Part shown: positions 36,243-45,644 of the stretch, in pieces
Position numbering within the stretch: the first letter of the stretch is position 1
Layout: each line of letters begins with the position of its first letter
Assembly (NCBI GenBank): GCA_028871055.1
Contig: JAGWON010000009.1
Location: 62,001-126,000, forward strand
Source of the DNA: Alphaproteobacteria bacterium
Lineage (GTDB): Bacteria; Pseudomonadota; Alphaproteobacteria; ATCC43930; CGMCC-115725
Direction of reading: 5' to 3'
Length of the DNA: 64,000 nt
Notes under the pieces: model-generated
Database searches by the model: none
The model's input: only the letters and a program-made list of their open reading frames with translations
What the model was told of the DNA's origin: nothing
Translations under genes and position numbers: made by a program

Positions 36243-36971
36243 ATGTTGAAGGCTTTGCGCGAACAAATCGACACCATCCTCCGGCTCGATCCGGCGGCCC
36301 GTTCGCGCGTGGAAATCGTGCTCGCCTATCCGGGGTTCCATGCCGTGGTATTCCACCGCCTGGCGAACTGGATGTGGCGGCACAGATTCGAGGTGCTGGC
36401 GCGCTTCACCTCGAACGTCGCCCGGCTGTTGACCGGGATCGAGATCCATCCAGCCGCCAAGATTGGTCGCCGGCTGTTCATCGACCACGGCACGGGCGTG
36501 GTGATCGGCGAGACCACCGAGATCGGCGACGACGTGACGCTTTACCAGGGCGTCACCCTCGGCGGAACGTCACTCAGTCGCGGCAAGCGCCATCCGACAC
36601 TCGAGGACGGCGTCATCGTCGGCGCTGGCGCCAAGGTCTTGGGCGGCTTCACCGTCGGTGCGGGCGCCCGAGTCGGCGCCAATGCTGTCGTGTTGCACGC
36701 GGTGGCGCCGGGCGAGTCGGTCGCTGGCATCCCGGCCAAACCGACCGGGGTCAAGCGCGAGGCACCCAAGGATTTCCTGCCATACGGCACGCCGTGCGAG
36801 GACCTGCCCGATCCGATCGCGCGCTGTGTCGCCAGCCTGATGGACGAGGTCGCGAATCTCAAGCAGCGCATCGCCGAACTCGAGAACAAGACCGAGCTTC
36901 CCGCCCGGGAGATTCCCGCCGAGGCGCAGCCGGCGCGGGCGCGTCGAATCCTGCGGGGTGTGGAGGACTGA
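36243..36971 (+). CDS. cysE: Serine O-acetyltransferase
   Basis: First enzyme of cysteine synthesis, acetylating serine. It has an alpha-helical N-terminal region, then left-handed beta-helix hexapeptide repeats ([27 protein letters not shown]) with the catalytic His in the DHGTG segment. The C-terminal extension (about residues 190-242) contains a coiled helix and a Pro/Arg tail. 242 residues. It precedes iscR by 1 nt, tying cysteine synthesis to Fe-S regulation. Confidence 0.94.
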   Translation: MLKALREQIDTILRLDPAARSRVEIVLAYPGFHAVVFHRLANWMWRHRFEVLARFTSNVARLLTGIEIHPAAKIGRRLFIDHGTGVVIGETTEIGDDVTLYQGVTLGGTSLSRGKRHPTLEDGVIVGAGAKVLGGFTVGAGARVGANAVVLHAVAPGESVAGIPAKPTGVKREAPKDFLPYGTPCEDLPDPIARCVASLMDEVANLKQRIAELENKTELPAREIPAEAQPARARRILRGVED

Positions 36972-36972
36972 T

Positions 36973-37464
36973 ATGAGGCTTAGCACGAAGGGACGCTATG
37001 CCGTGATGGCGATGGTGGACATCGCCAAGCACGCCGAGGGTACGCCAATCACGCTGGCTGAGATCGCCGAGCGGCAATTGATCTCGCTCTCCTACCTGGA
37101 GCAGCTCTTCGCCAAACTGCGCAGCGCCGGTCTGGTCAAGAGCGTGCGCGGACCCGGTGGCGGCTATCTGCTCGCCCGCGGCGCCGAGGGTACGCGTATC
37201 TCCGACATCATCATCGCAGTCGACGAGCCGATCCGCACCACGCGCTGCACACCCGGTGCGCCGATGGGCTGCAGCGGCAACAAGAGCCGCTGTCTCACCC
37301 ACGATCTGTGGGAGGAACTCGGCAACCAGATCCGGCTCTATCTGAGCTCGGTGACGCTGGCCGATGTGGTCGCCAACCGGCTGCTCGGCCACAGTGGCGT
37401 GCTCCACCGCGAGCGCGCCGATGAGGAACAGCCCGTGTCGGCGCCATCGCTCGCCGCGCAGTGA
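36973..37464 (+). CDS. iscR: Rrf2-family regulator, IscR-like
   Basis: Fe-S-sensing transcription factor. The N-terminal winged helix begins MRLSTKGRYAVMAMVDIA, with the GPGGGYLLARG wing. Three cysteines (CTPGAPMGC ... CLTH) in the RCTPGAPMGCSGNKSRCLTH segment can bind a 2Fe-2S cluster with the nearby His. The ATG at 36973 is chosen; the ORF-track GTG at 36958 lies inside cysE. 163 residues. It overlaps the next gene by 4 nt and probably represses its own operon through the site at 36121-36144. Confidence 0.93.
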   Translation: MRLSTKGRYAVMAMVDIAKHAEGTPITLAEIAERQLISLSYLEQLFAKLRSAGLVKSVRGPGGGYLLARGAEGTRISDIIIAVDEPIRTTRCTPGAPMGCSGNKSRCLTHDLWEELGNQIRLYLSSVTLADVVANRLLGHSGVLHRERADEEQPVSAPSLAAQ

Positions 37465-38597
37465 CGTCGAAAGTTGTTTCCGTGCCCGCCCGTTTGTCCT
37501 ATCTCGACTGGAACGCGACGGCGCCGGTGCGGCCGGAGGCCGCGGCGGCGGTGGCGCGTGCGCTGACGCTGGGCGGCAATCCATCTTCGGTCCATCGCGC
37601 CGGGCGCGCGGCACGCCGTCTGGTGGAGGCCGCGCGTGCCGAGGTGGCGGCGCTGGTCGGCGCCCAGGCCGAAGACGTTGTGTTCACCTCGGGCGGTACG
37701 GAAGCCAATACGCTGGCGCTGCAGGCGTTTCCTGACCGACGCCTCCTGATTTCGGCGATCGAGCATGACTCGGTGATGGCCAACGCACCCCAGGCAGTGC
37801 GCATCCCCGCGACGCGCGACGGGCGCGCCGACTTGGCGGCGCTGGAGCGGCTGCTTGTAGCCGACCGCCGCCCAGCGCTGGTTTCGCTCATGTTCGCCAA
37901 TAACGAGACCGGCGCGGTCCAGCCAGTCGCGGATGGGGCGCGCCTGGCACACGCGCACGGCGCGCTATTTCATTGCGATGCTATCCAGGGTGCAGGCCGC
38001 CAGCCGATCGACATCCGGCGTCTCGGCTGCGACCTGTTGACGCTTTCGGCGCATAAGCTCGGTGGGCCGATGGGCGTCGGCGCGCTGATTGTCGCATCCG
38101 GCCTCGATATCGTGCCGTTGATCCACGGCGGCGGTCAGGAGCGCGGCCGCCGCGCCGGTACCGAGAACTTGCCGGGTATTGCCGGCTTCGGCGCCGCGGC
38201 ACTGGCCGCTGTGGCCGGCCTGGCGGCGTGGCCCAACGTCGCGGCATTGCGTGAGCAGGCCGAATCCCGGCTTCTGGCGATTACACCCGATGCGGTGATC
38301 CACGCCGCGGCGGCGACGCGTTTGCCCAACACGATCTGCATCTCGATGCCGGGGGTTCCGGCCGCGACCCAGGTCATGGCGCTCGACCTCGCCGGCGTGA
38401 TGGTCAGCGCCGGCGCCGCGTGCTCCTCGGGCAAAGTGCGGCGCAGCCACGTGCTCGACGCTATGGGCGTTCGGGAGCGCGAGGCCGAATGCGCCATCCG
38501 CGTCAGTCTGGGTTGGAATACCACGGCAACCGAAATCGACCATCTGGTCGAGGCCTGGGGTGCGCTCTACGCGAGGACGAGGGCGTCCGCCGCATGA
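37461..38597 (+). CDS. Cysteine desulfurase, NifS-like
   Basis: PLP enzyme that transfers sulfur from cysteine. The PLP lysine is in LSAHKLGGPMGVGAL, and the catalytic Cys is in GAACSSGKVRRSHVL, a NifS-like active-site loop distinct from the IscS loop of the next gene. 378 residues. It starts at a GTG at 37461 overlapping the iscR stop. A pair of desulfurases after iscR occurs in other Rhodospirillales; how they divide the work is unknown. Confidence 0.93.
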   Translation: MTSKVVSVPARLSYLDWNATAPVRPEAAAAVARALTLGGNPSSVHRAGRAARRLVEAARAEVAALVGAQAEDVVFTSGGTEANTLALQAFPDRRLLISAIEHDSVMANAPQAVRIPATRDGRADLAALERLLVADRRPALVSLMFANNETGAVQPVADGARLAHAHGALFHCDAIQGAGRQPIDIRRLGCDLLTLSAHKLGGPMGVGALIVASGLDIVPLIHGGGQERGRRAGTENLPGIAGFGAAALAAVAGLAAWPNVAALREQAESRLLAITPDAVIHAAAATRLPNTICISMPGVPAATQVMALDLAGVMVSAGAACSSGKVRRSHVLDAMGVREREAECAIRVSLGWNTTATEIDHLVEAWGALYARTRASAA

Positions 38598-39805
38598 CTG
38601 CCGCCATCGTCCGCCGACCCAACGCGGCGCCAGTCTATCTCGACAATCAGGCGACCACGCCGTGCGATCCGCGCGTGGTCGAGGCGATGCTGCCGTGGTT
38701 CACCGAAAAGTTCGGCAATCCCAATTCGCTGACCCACGCCTATGGCCGCGAGGCCGAGCAGGCGGTGGAGCAGGCGCGCGCCGAGCTCGCCGATCTGATC
38801 GGCGCCGATCCGCGTGAGATCGTGTTCACCTCGGGCGCGACCGAAGCCAACAACATGGCGGTCAAAGGCGCGGCGCGCTTCCACCGCCAGTTCGGCAAGG
38901 ATGGCGTGGTCACGCTGGCGACCGAGCATAAGTGCGTGCTCGAAAGCACCATGGCGCTGGCGCGCGACGCGTTCCGCGTTTCCATCCTCTCCGTCGGGCA
39001 CGACGGGCTCGCCGATCTCGACGCGCTGGCGCGCGCCATCGACGACCGAACCGCGATTGTCTCGGTGATGATCGCGCACAACGAGATCGGCGTGCTGCAG
39101 CCGATCAAGGAGATCGCCGCGCTCGCGCATGCGAAGGGCGCGCTGTTCCACACCGACGCCGCCCAGGCCGTCGGCAAGATCGCGTTCGACGTCGCCGAGC
39201 TCGGCGTCGATCTGATGTCAATCTCCGGCCACAAGGTCTATGGACCCAAGGGCATCGGCGCGCTTTATCTGCGCCGCCGGCCGCGGGCGCGGATCGAGCC
39301 GCTGTTCGACGGCGGCGCGCAAGAGCGCGGCATGCGTTCGGGCACGCTGCCGGTGCCGCTGATCGTCGGATTGGGCCGAGCCGCCGTCCTGGCCAAGGCC
39401 GAAATGGCGGGCGAGGCGCAACGGCTGCTGGCGCTCCGAGCGCGTTTCCTGTCTGGTCTGCGCGCGAAGCTTCCGGACGCGATCCTGAACGGCCATGCCG
39501 AGCAACGGCTGCCGGGCAATCTCAACCTGAGCTTCCCCGGCCTCAAGGCCATCGACTTGATCGGCGCCTGCCCGGGCCTGGCACTATCGACCGGCTCGGC
39601 CTGCACCGCCGCCGAGGTCGAGCCGTCCTATGTGCTGCGCGCGCTCGGGCTGGGCGATGATCTTGCCGGCGCCTCTCTGCGCATCGGCCTCGGCCGCTTC
39701 ACCACCGCGACCGAGGTCGATTTCGCCGTCGACGCGCTGGTCGTCGCGGTCCGGCGGTTGCGTGCAGGCGAGCGGATGACAAGCGAAGCCTCCGGCATTA
39801 CATAA
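38594..39805 (+). CDS. iscS: Cysteine desulfurase IscS
   Basis: Group I PLP desulfurase, the main sulfur donor for Fe-S assembly and for MnmA. YLDNQATTPCDPRVVEAM opens the fold; the PLP lysine is in SISGHKVYGPKGIGAL, and the mobile Cys loop is STGSACTAAEVEPSYVL, as in IscS. 403 residues. The ATG at 38594 overlaps the stop of the NifS-like gene. iscA follows after 15 bp. Confidence 0.95.
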   Translation: MTAAIVRRPNAAPVYLDNQATTPCDPRVVEAMLPWFTEKFGNPNSLTHAYGREAEQAVEQARAELADLIGADPREIVFTSGATEANNMAVKGAARFHRQFGKDGVVTLATEHKCVLESTMALARDAFRVSILSVGHDGLADLDALARAIDDRTAIVSVMIAHNEIGVLQPIKEIAALAHAKGALFHTDAAQAVGKIAFDVAELGVDLMSISGHKVYGPKGIGALYLRRRPRARIEPLFDGGAQERGMRSGTLPVPLIVGLGRAAVLAKAEMAGEAQRLLALRARFLSGLRAKLPDAILNGHAEQRLPGNLNLSFPGLKAIDLIGACPGLALSTGSACTAAEVEPSYVLRALGLGDDLAGASLRIGLGRFTTATEVDFAVDALVVAVRRLRAGERMTSEASGIT

Positions 39806-39820
39806 GGGTTGGAGATTCCC

Positions 39821-40159
39821 ATGGCCCTGAAACAGGCGATGACGGTGACCGACGCGGCGGCCAAGCGCATCCAGGCGCTCCTGGCCCAGCGCGGCAAGCC
39901 GTCGGCCGGCGTCCGCGTCGGCGTGCGCGCCCGCGGCTGCTCGGGCCTGACCTATACGCTCGAATATGCCGATGAGAAGGGCAAGCTCGACGAGGTCGTC
40001 CAGGAAAAGGGCGTCACCATTTTGATCGATCCCAAGGCGACGATGTTCATCATCGGTACCGAGATGGATTACGTCGAGGACAAGCTGCAATCGGGCTTCA
40101 CCTTCCGCAATCCGAACGAAAAAGGCCGGTGCGGCTGCGGCGAATCGTTCCACGTCTGA
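39821..40159 (+). CDS. iscA: Iron-sulfur cluster assembly protein IscA
   Basis: A-type carrier that delivers Fe-S clusters. It has the three conserved cysteines: one in RARGCSGLTYT and two in the C-terminal GRCGCGESF. 112 residues from the ATG at 39821, with a GGAG ribosome site. In classical isc operons iscU lies between iscS and iscA; here iscA follows iscS directly and no iscU is present. Confidence 0.95.
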   Translation: MALKQAMTVTDAAAKRIQALLAQRGKPSAGVRVGVRARGCSGLTYTLEYADEKGKLDEVVQEKGVTILIDPKATMFIIGTEMDYVEDKLQSGFTFRNPNEKGRCGCGESFHV

Positions 40160-40175
40160 GGTCCGCGCAGTCCCG

Positions 40176-40622
40176 ATGAAGCTGTTCCAGATCGAGGAGC
40201 CCGAAGGCGCGCCGCTTTCGGCCGAGGGGTCAGGCGCCGCGGTGGGCATCGATTTGGCGGCGGACTCGGCGGCCGTCGCCATCGCGCTCGGCGGCAATGC
40301 CGAGATCCTGACCGGCGCCAATGGCGAGCAGCGGCTGGACGTCACGGGGCAGGCACCCGCCGAGGTCCTGCTGGCGCTCCGCGCACGTGCCGAGAAGCAG
40401 CTCGCTCGGCCGGTGACCCATGCGGTGATCGCGATTGAGGATACAGTCGGCGCCGCCGCGCTCGCAGCGGCCGCCCAATCGGCCGGTTTTTCCATACTGC
40501 GCGTGGTGACGCGGCGTGAAGCTGCGGCGAAGGATGCCGGCAAGGACGCGGTCGCGCTGGGAGCGGCACGGCTGGCCGAGGATTTGGCGCCGCGAGCTGA
40601 TATAACGTCGCCCCAAGTTTGA
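40176..40622 (+). CDS. Shortened HscA/Hsp70-like protein
   Basis: A 148-residue protein at the place where hscA usually lies (between iscA and fdx). Its N-terminus [13 protein letters not shown] resembles the LLQI-EPG opening of Hsc[17 protein letters not shown] aligns with the Hsp70 phosphate-1 loop (usually GIDLGTTNSLVA), but the Gly-Thr-Thr is lost. [32 protein letters not shown] resembles the VITVPAYF...LAGL-VLRL segment, ending near GAARLAEDL. Most of the nucleotide-binding domain and the whole substrate-binding domain are missing. It is open from start to stop, so it is a reduced but maintained gene, or a recent decay product. ATPase activity is unlikely. Homology is inferred from position and these alignments only. 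Confidence 0.65.
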   Translation: MKLFQIEEPEGAPLSAEGSGAAVGIDLAADSAAVAIALGGNAEILTGANGEQRLDVTGQAPAEVLLALRARAEKQLARPVTHAVIAIEDTVGAAALAAAAQSAGFSILRVVTRREAAAKDAGKDAVALGAARLAEDLAPRADITSPQV

Positions 40623-40638
40623 TTGCGGATCGGATCGC

Positions 40639-40971
40639 ATGCCCAAGATGACTTTCATCGAACGCGACGGCACCCGGAAGACCGTGGACGCGCCGGTCGG
40701 CCTGTCCGTGCTCGAGATCGCGCACCAGAACGACGTCGACATCGAGGGCGCGTGCGAAGGCTCGCTGGCCTGCTCCACGTGTCACATCGTCATCGAGCCG
40801 GAATGGTACGAGCTGCTGAAGGATGCGACCGAGGACGAAGAGGACATGCTCGACCTTGCCTTTGGCCTGACCAAGACGTCGCGGCTGGGCTGCCAGATCG
40901 TAATGACCGAAGAGCTCGACGGCCTCACCGTTCGCTTGCCGCAGACGACGCGCAACATGATGAACACCTGA
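40639..40971 (+). CDS. fdx: Isc-type 2Fe-2S ferredoxin
   Basis: Adrenodoxin-type ferredoxin that supplies electrons for cluster assembly. Four cluster cysteines are in the [13 protein letters not shown] segment and the LGCQIVM segment. The acidic stretch [16 protein letters not shown] is the partner-binding region. 110 residues, the usual size. Its stop overlaps the start of mnmA (TGATG). Confidence 0.95.
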   Translation: MPKMTFIERDGTRKTVDAPVGLSVLEIAHQNDVDIEGACEGSLACSTCHIVIEPEWYELLKDATEDEEDMLDLAFGLTKTSRLGCQIVMTEELDGLTVRLPQTTRNMMNT

Positions 40972-42056
40972 TGGACCCGGCGCTGACTCCTGGCGCGCGC
41001 GTCGTCGTCGCCATGTCGGGCGGCGTCGACAGCTCGACCGTGGCGGCGCTCCTGGCCGAGCGCGGCTGCGATGTCGTCGGCGTTACGCTGCAGCTCTACG
41101 ATCACGGCGGTGCGACCGGGCGCAAGGGCGCATGCTGTGCCGGCCAGGACATCCGCGACGCCGCGCGCGTCGCCGAGACGCTCGACATTCCCCATTACGT
41201 GCTCGACTACGAGAAGCGATTCCGTACCGAGGTGATCGACGATTTCGCCGATTCCTACCTCGCCGGCGAGACGCCGGTGCCATGTGTCCGCTGCAATGAG
41301 ATCGTGAAGTTCCGCGATCTGCTCGCCGTGGCACGCGATCTCGGCGCTCAGGCGCTTGCCACCGGCCACTATGCGCGGCGCGCCGACGGCGTCGACGGGC
41401 CGGAGCTGCATCGCGCCGCGGATGCCGGCCGCGACCAAAGCTATTTCCTCTACCGCACGACGCGCGCGCAGCTCGCGTTCCTGCGCTTTCCCTTGGGCGA
41501 CTTCACCAAGGACGAAACCCGTGCGCTGGCATCGCGTTTTGCGCTGCCCGTGGCGCAGAAGCCGGACAGCCAGGACATCTGCTTCGTCCCAGCAGGCCGC
41601 TATGACGACATGATCGAAAAACTGCGCCCCGGTGCCACCGAGCCGGGCGAGATCGTCGACGAGGTGGGCCGCGTGCTCGGCCATCACGACGGCGTCATCC
41701 ATTTCACCGTCGGCCAGCGCAAGGGCCTCGGCGTGGCCGGCGGCCAGCCGCTCTACGTGCTACGGCTCGAGCCGGCAAGCCGGCGCGTCGTCGTCGGGCC
41801 GCGCGCCAGTCTCGGCGCCAGGCACGTGCCCTTCGATCACATCAACTGGCTTGGCCCGCGTCCGGGCAAGTCGGGAATTCGCGTTGCGGTCAAGCTGCGC
41901 TCAGCGCAGCCGCCGTTGCCCGCGACCCTTCTCCTCGAGACCGAGCGCGGCATGGCGGTGCTCGACGAGCCCGCTTTCGGCGTGGCACCGGGCCAGGCTT
42001 GCGTCGCCTATGACGGCGACCGCCTGCTGGGCGGCGGCTGGATCGCGCGCGCCTGA
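40971..42056 (+). CDS. mnmA: tRNA-specific 2-thiouridylase MnmA
   Basis: Thiolates U34 of Glu, Gln and Lys tRNAs using persulfide sulfur that originates from IscS. P-loop [15 protein letters not shown], the first active Cys in [17 protein letters not shown], and the second Cys in DSQDICFVP are intact. 361 residues from the ATG at 40971. Its place at the end of the isc operon links sulfur mobilisation with tRNA thiolation. Confidence 0.95.
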   Translation: MDPALTPGARVVVAMSGGVDSSTVAALLAERGCDVVGVTLQLYDHGGATGRKGACCAGQDIRDAARVAETLDIPHYVLDYEKRFRTEVIDDFADSYLAGETPVPCVRCNEIVKFRDLLAVARDLGAQALATGHYARRADGVDGPELHRAADAGRDQSYFLYRTTRAQLAFLRFPLGDFTKDETRALASRFALPVAQKPDSQDICFVPAGRYDDMIEKLRPGATEPGEIVDEVGRVLGHHDGVIHFTVGQRKGLGVAGGQPLYVLRLEPASRRVVVGPRASLGARHVPFDHINWLGPRPGKSGIRVAVKLRSAQPPLPATLLLETERGMAVLDEPAFGVAPGQACVAYDGDRLLGGGWIARA

Positions 42057-42105
42057 TCGCCGCTAGGCTTGCCGCGCGTGCGGCGCTCCCCGATACTGCG
42101 CCGCC

Positions 42106-43335
42106 ATGACCGCTGCCAAGAAAACCCGCGAAACTGTCAAGAAGGTCGTGCTCGCCTATTCGGGCGGGCTCGACACCTCCGTCATCCTGCGCTGGCTGCA
42201 GGAGACCTATGGCTGCGAGGTGGTGACCTTCACCGCCGATATCGGCCAGGGCGAGGAGCTCGCACCCGCGCGCAAGAAGGCCGAGCTCATGGGCGTGAAG
42301 CAGATCTTCGTCGAGGATCTGCGCGAGGAATTCGTGCACGACTTCGTCTTCCCGATGTTCCGGGCGAACGCGCTCTACGAGGGACAATACCTGCTCGGCA
42401 CCTCGATCGCGCGGCCGCTGATCGCCAAGCGTCAGATCGAGATCGCCGAGGCGACCGGCGCCGACACCGTCGCCCACGGTGCCACCGGCAAGGGCAACGA
42501 CCAGGTGCGTTTCGAGTTGGCGTATTACGCGCTCAAGCCGGACATCAAGGTGATCGCGCCGTGGCGCGAATGGGATCTCAACTCGCGCACCAAGTTGATC
42601 GAGTACGCCGAGCAGCATCAGATCGAGATCGCCAAGGACCAGCGCGGCGAGGCGCCGTTCTCGACCGACGCCAACCTTTTGCACATCTCGGCCGAGGGCA
42701 AGGCGCTCGAGGACCCGTGGCACGAGCCCGAGGAGTTCGTCTATAGCCGGACGGTGGCGCCCGAGCAGGCGCCAAATCAGCCGGAATACGTCGAGGTCGA
42801 ATTCGTCAAGGGCGATCCGGTCGCGGTCGACGGCAAGAAACTGTCGCCGGCGGCGCTGCTCGCGCGGCTCAACAAGCTCGGCGGCAGGCACGGCATCGGC
42901 CGGCTCGACCTGGTCGAGAATCGCTTCGTCGGCATGAAATCACGGGGCATTTACGAGACTCCCGGCGGCACCATCCTGCACGCGGCGCATCGCGGCATCG
43001 AGAGCATCACGCTCGACCGCGGCGCGGCGCACCTCAAGGACGAGTTCATGCCGCGCTATGCCGAGCTGATCTACAACGGCTTCTGGTTCTCGCCCGAGCG
43101 CGCCATGCTCCAGGCGCTCATCGACAAGAGCCAGGAGAACGTCGCCGGTACGGTGCGCCTCAAGCTCTACAAGGGCTCGGTGCGGGTGGTCGGGCGCAAA
43201 TCGCCCAACAGCCTCTATAGCCTCGCGCACGCGACGTTCGAGGCCGATCAGGTCTACGACCAGCGCGATGCCGAAGGGTTCATCAAGCTCAACGCGCTGC
43301 GGCTGCGACTCGCCGCGCGCCTGCGCCGAAAATAA
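42106..43335 (+). CDS. argG: Argininosuccinate synthase
   Basis: ATP-dependent ligation of citrulline and aspartate in arginine synthesis. The pyrophosphatase P-loop [16 protein letters not shown], the [15 protein letters not shown] segment and [10 protein letters not shown] match. 409 residues. It starts 50 bp after mnmA and may have its own expression signals. No argH lies in the window. Confidence 0.97.
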   Translation: MTAAKKTRETVKKVVLAYSGGLDTSVILRWLQETYGCEVVTFTADIGQGEELAPARKKAELMGVKQIFVEDLREEFVHDFVFPMFRANALYEGQYLLGTSIARPLIAKRQIEIAEATGADTVAHGATGKGNDQVRFELAYYALKPDIKVIAPWREWDLNSRTKLIEYAEQHQIEIAKDQRGEAPFSTDANLLHISAEGKALEDPWHEPEEFVYSRTVAPEQAPNQPEYVEVEFVKGDPVAVDGKKLSPAALLARLNKLGGRHGIGRLDLVENRFVGMKSRGIYETPGGTILHAAHRGIESITLDRGAAHLKDEFMPRYAELIYNGFWFSPERAMLQALIDKSQENVAGTVRLKLYKGSVRVVGRKSPNSLYSLAHATFEADQVYDQRDAEGFIKLNALRLRLAARLRRK

Positions 43336-43380
43336 TCACAACGGACTGGGCTGAAATTGGCCCCAGGCTTGGTTTGCCGA

Positions 43381-43428
43381 ATTTCAACCAAGTCATTGAA
43401 ATAAAATGGTAATAGCTCAAGATTGAGC
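43381..43428. promoter_or_regulatory. Two perfect dyads between argG and the small lipoprotein gene
   Basis: ATTTCAA / TTGAAAT (43381-43402, 8-nt spacer) and GCTCAA-GA-TTGAGC (43415-43428) are perfect inverted repeats in a 179-bp AT-richer gap. Their compact, operator-like spacing suggests a repressor or activator of the downstream lipoprotein gene; neither has a following T tract. A third, shorter repeat (CCGCG / CGCGG) lies at about 43428-43444. Confidence 0.4.
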
Positions 43429-43514
43429 CGCGAATTGACCGCGGAAACTCCTTGTTTTTGCCATGATCAGCGACCATGTTCGTTGAGTCGCCCATAGCAA
43501 AAGGGGATTGAACC

Positions 43515-43757
43515 ATGGGTTCGCGCATTGCCATTCTGACGTTGGTAGCCGGTCTGGTGCTTTCAGGCTGCGGCACATCGCCAGGTGACCGTGGCCTGTC
43601 GGGCGCCGGTATCGGTGCGGCGGGTGGCGCCGTGGTTGGAGCGCTGGTTGGCGCGCCTCTGGCAGGTGCGGCAATCGGTGCTGGTGCCGGTGCTCTGACC
43701 GGCATGGCCACCAGCCCGTCGAGTGTCTATCTCGGCAAGCCGGCCTGGGAACAGTAA
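43515..43757 (+). CDS. Small glycine-zipper lipoprotein
   Basis: An 80-residue predicted lipoprotein. The signal peptide ends in the lipobox VLSGC; the rest is a Gly/Ala-rich glycine-zipper helix (GAGIGAAGGAVVGALVGAPL) resembling OmpA-linked or SlyB-like zippers, with a short polar tail. Such proteins insert or pack in the outer membrane; the role is unknown. It is bracketed by dyads upstream and a strong terminator downstream, so it is probably a single-gene transcript. Confidence 0.8.
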   Translation: MGSRIAILTLVAGLVLSGCGTSPGDRGLSGAGIGAAGGAVVGALVGAPLAGAAIGAGAGALTGMATSPSSVYLGKPAWEQ

Positions 43758-43790
43758 CCGGCTCGACGATCGTCAGTCGCTGACGGCATC

Positions 43791-43826
43791 GCCCCCTCGG
43801 GGTCGTCCCGAGGGGGCTTTGCTTTG
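43791..43826 (+). terminator. Intrinsic terminator after the glycine-zipper gene
   Basis: A perfect 11-bp stem GCCCCCTCGGG (43791-43801) / CCCGAGGGGGC (43807-43817) with a 5-nt loop is followed by TTTGCTTT. It lies between the convergent lipoprotein gene and folD and may act on both strands, best on the plus strand. Confidence 0.9.
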
Positions 43827-43835
43827 CACACTTCG

Positions 43836-44726
43836 CTAAAGCGTCGGTTCGGGCAGTCCGCGCCGGCGACACGCCGCGACCACCGTGTTGCGCAGCAGAC
43901 AGGCGATGGTCATCGGACCGACGCCACCGGGCACCGGCGTGATCGCACCGGCGACGCGCTGGGCTTCGGCGAAGGCAACGTCGCCGACCAGGCGGCTTTT
44001 GCCGTCGCCGTCGGCGATACGATTGATGCCGACGTCGATCACCGTCGCGCCCGGCTTGATCCAGTCGCCGCGCACGAACTCAGGGCGGCCGATCGCGGCC
44101 ACCAGCAGATCGGCGCGGCGCGCCACCGCCGGCAGCTCCCGCGTCCGCGAATGCGTGACCGTCACCGTGCAATGCTCGCCCAGCAGCAGCGCCGCCATCG
44201 GCTTGCCGACGATGTTGGAGCGCCCGACCACCACGGCTTCGGCGCCCGCGAGGTTATTGCCCAGGCTCTCGCGCGCCAGTAGCAGGCAGCCATAGGGCGT
44301 GCATGGCACGAGCGCCCGGCCGCCGCTCCACAGCCGCCCCACATTCTCGGGATGGAATCCGTCGACGTCCTTGGCGGGGTTGATCGCCTCGATGACGCGT
44401 TGCGCATCGATCTGCCGCGGCAAGGGAAGCTGGACGAGAATGCCGTCGACCGCGTTATCGGCGTTGAGCTGCGCCACCAACCGCAGCAACTCGGGCTCGC
44501 TGGTCGCTGCCGGCAGGCGATGGGTGAAGCCTTTGAGGCCGGCGTCGTCGGTCGCCTTGGTCTTGCTCTTGACGTAGACCTGGCTTGCCGGATCGTCGCC
44601 GACCAAGACCGCCGCCAGGCCTGGCACGACGCCGTGCGCAGCCTTGAGCGCGGTGGCCGCGGCGGCGACGTCGGCGCGGAGCCGCGCGGCGACCGCCTTG
44701 CCGTCGATCAGTCGGGCAGCAGCCAT
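43836..44726 (-). CDS. folD: Methylenetetrahydrofolate dehydrogenase/cyclohydrolase FolD
   Basis: Bifunctional folate enzyme interconverting 5,10-methylene-, methenyl- and 10-formyl-THF. The catalytic lysine segment is [17 protein letters not shown], the NADP loop [16 protein letters not shown], and the C-terminal motif [15 protein letters not shown]. 296 residues. Last gene of a leftward group yggT-yggU-folD, overlapping yggU by 19 nt. Confidence 0.96.
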   Translation of the reverse strand: MAAARLIDGKAVAARLRADVAAAATALKAAHGVVPGLAAVLVGDDPASQVYVKSKTKATDDAGLKGFTHRLPAATSEPELLRLVAQLNADNAVDGILVQLPLPRQIDAQRVIEAINPAKDVDGFHPENVGRLWSGGRALVPCTPYGCLLLARESLGNNLAGAEAVVVGRSNIVGKPMAALLLGEHCTVTVTHSRTRELPAVARRADLLVAAIGRPEFVRGDWIKPGATVIDVGINRIADGDGKSRLVGDVAFAEAQRVAGAITPVPGGVGPMTIACLLRNTVVAACRRRGLPEPTL

Positions 44727-45034
44727 GGCTTCAAGCCTTGTTCGAGCTGCGCGCCGAGAGCGGCAGGATCGCCGGCAATATGGACCAGCTTGCGGCGTCC
44801 GCCGCCGCCCGCGGCGATGCTAAGATCGCTCTTGCGCAGGCCGAAATGGCTTGCCAACAGACGGAGCAGCGCGGCGTTCGCCTCGCCGTCCTGCGGCGGC
44901 GCATGGACGGCAAGCTTCAACACGACGCCGTCCGGCTCGTCACTCAGGCCGAGCACGCGGTCCTGCGCGGCCCGGGGTGCGACGCGCACGGCCAGCGTCG
45001 CGCCGCTTCGTCCGAGGCGGAAAGGAAGCGCCAT
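44708..45034 (-). CDS. yggU: DUF167 (YggU) family protein
   Basis: Conserved DUF167 protein without known function; the fold is small alpha/beta. It shows [16 protein letters not shown] and the [17 protein letters not shown] motif. 108 residues. It overlaps folD and is 7 nt from yggT, the same neighbours as in many alphaproteobacteria. Confidence 0.92.
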   Translation of the reverse strand: MALPFRLGRSGATLAVRVAPRAAQDRVLGLSDEPDGVVLKLAVHAPPQDGEANAALLRLLASHFGLRKSDLSIAAGGGGRRKLVHIAGDPAALGAQLEQGLKPWLLPD

Positions 45035-45041
45035 CGCCGCG

Positions 45042-45347
45042 TTAGCCGCCGCTCAGATAATAGATGAGTTTTCCGAGCTCCATTTCGATGAGCCACAGGA
45101 TTAGCAGCAGGATCACCGGCGAAATATCGATGCCGCCGAAATTGGGCAGGACGCGCTGGATCGGGCGCAGCGCGGGTTCGGTCGCGCGGTAAAGGAAGTT
45201 CGCCACCATGCGCACGGCGTGGTTGCGCGTATCGATGACGCCGAACGCCATGAGCCATGAGAACACCGCGGCGATGATGACGATCCACCAATAGAGGTCG
45301 ATCACGTAGATGACGATGACGACGACCGGCACCAGGAAATCACCCAT
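45042..45347 (-). CDS. yggT: YggT family membrane protein
   Basis: Inner membrane protein with two hydrophobic segments (about residues 5-32 and 76-96) around a short loop. The family motif [15 protein letters not shown] is present. 101 residues, a single YggT repeat. Members are linked to osmotic or cell-envelope roles and to early photosynthetic and division complexes, but no defined function is shown. First gene of the leftward trio. Confidence 0.92.
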   Translation of the reverse strand: MGDFLVPVVVIVIYVIDLYWWIVIIAAVFSWLMAFGVIDTRNHAVRMVANFLYRATEPALRPIQRVLPNFGGIDISPVILLLILWLIEMELGKLIYYLSGG

Positions 45348-45436
45348 GGACCGATTCTCCCCTCCATGCTGCGGCGTGCGAACCCTAAGCGATAGGCCTT
45401 GAGCCGCGCAAGGACGAGCGATGTCGCGAGCGCGCC

Positions 45437-45466
45437 TTGACAGTCCGCGCGACCACGACCCATATT
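45437..45466 (+). promoter_or_regulatory. Predicted promoter of the tRNA-Ala gene
   Basis: A perfect TTGACA (45437-45442) and CATATT (45461-45466) are 18 nt apart and 15 bp upstream of the mature tRNA 5' end. The ORFs listed here by the track are probably not real genes. Confidence 0.6.
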
Positions 45467-45481
45467 CCGCGCGACGTGGGC

Positions 45482-45557
45482 GGGGCAGTAGCTCAGTTGG
45501 GAGAGCGCGACGTTCGCAATGTCGAGGTCAGGGGTTCGATCCCCCTCTGCTCCACCA
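45482..45557 (+). tRNA. tRNA-Ala (anticodon CGC)
   Basis: A 76-nt cloverleaf with encoded CCA. The acceptor stem GGGGCAG pairs with CTGCTCC (one G-U). The D arm is GCTC...GAGC, and the anticodon stem CGACG/TGTCG holds the loop TTCGCAA with anticodon CGC, reading GCG alanine codons. The T arm is AGGGG TTCGATC CCCCT in form. It matches alphaproteobacterial tRNA-Ala except for the anticodon stem. An integrase fragment lies just downstream, so its 3' end is a likely attachment site. Confidence 0.95.
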
Positions 45558-45644
45558 TCGCTCGCACGACGCCAAGTTCCGCAAATTCCAGGCGTTTTTC
45601 CTCCCTCCCGGGGAACTACGGAGGGAACTACGAGCCGTCGTCTG

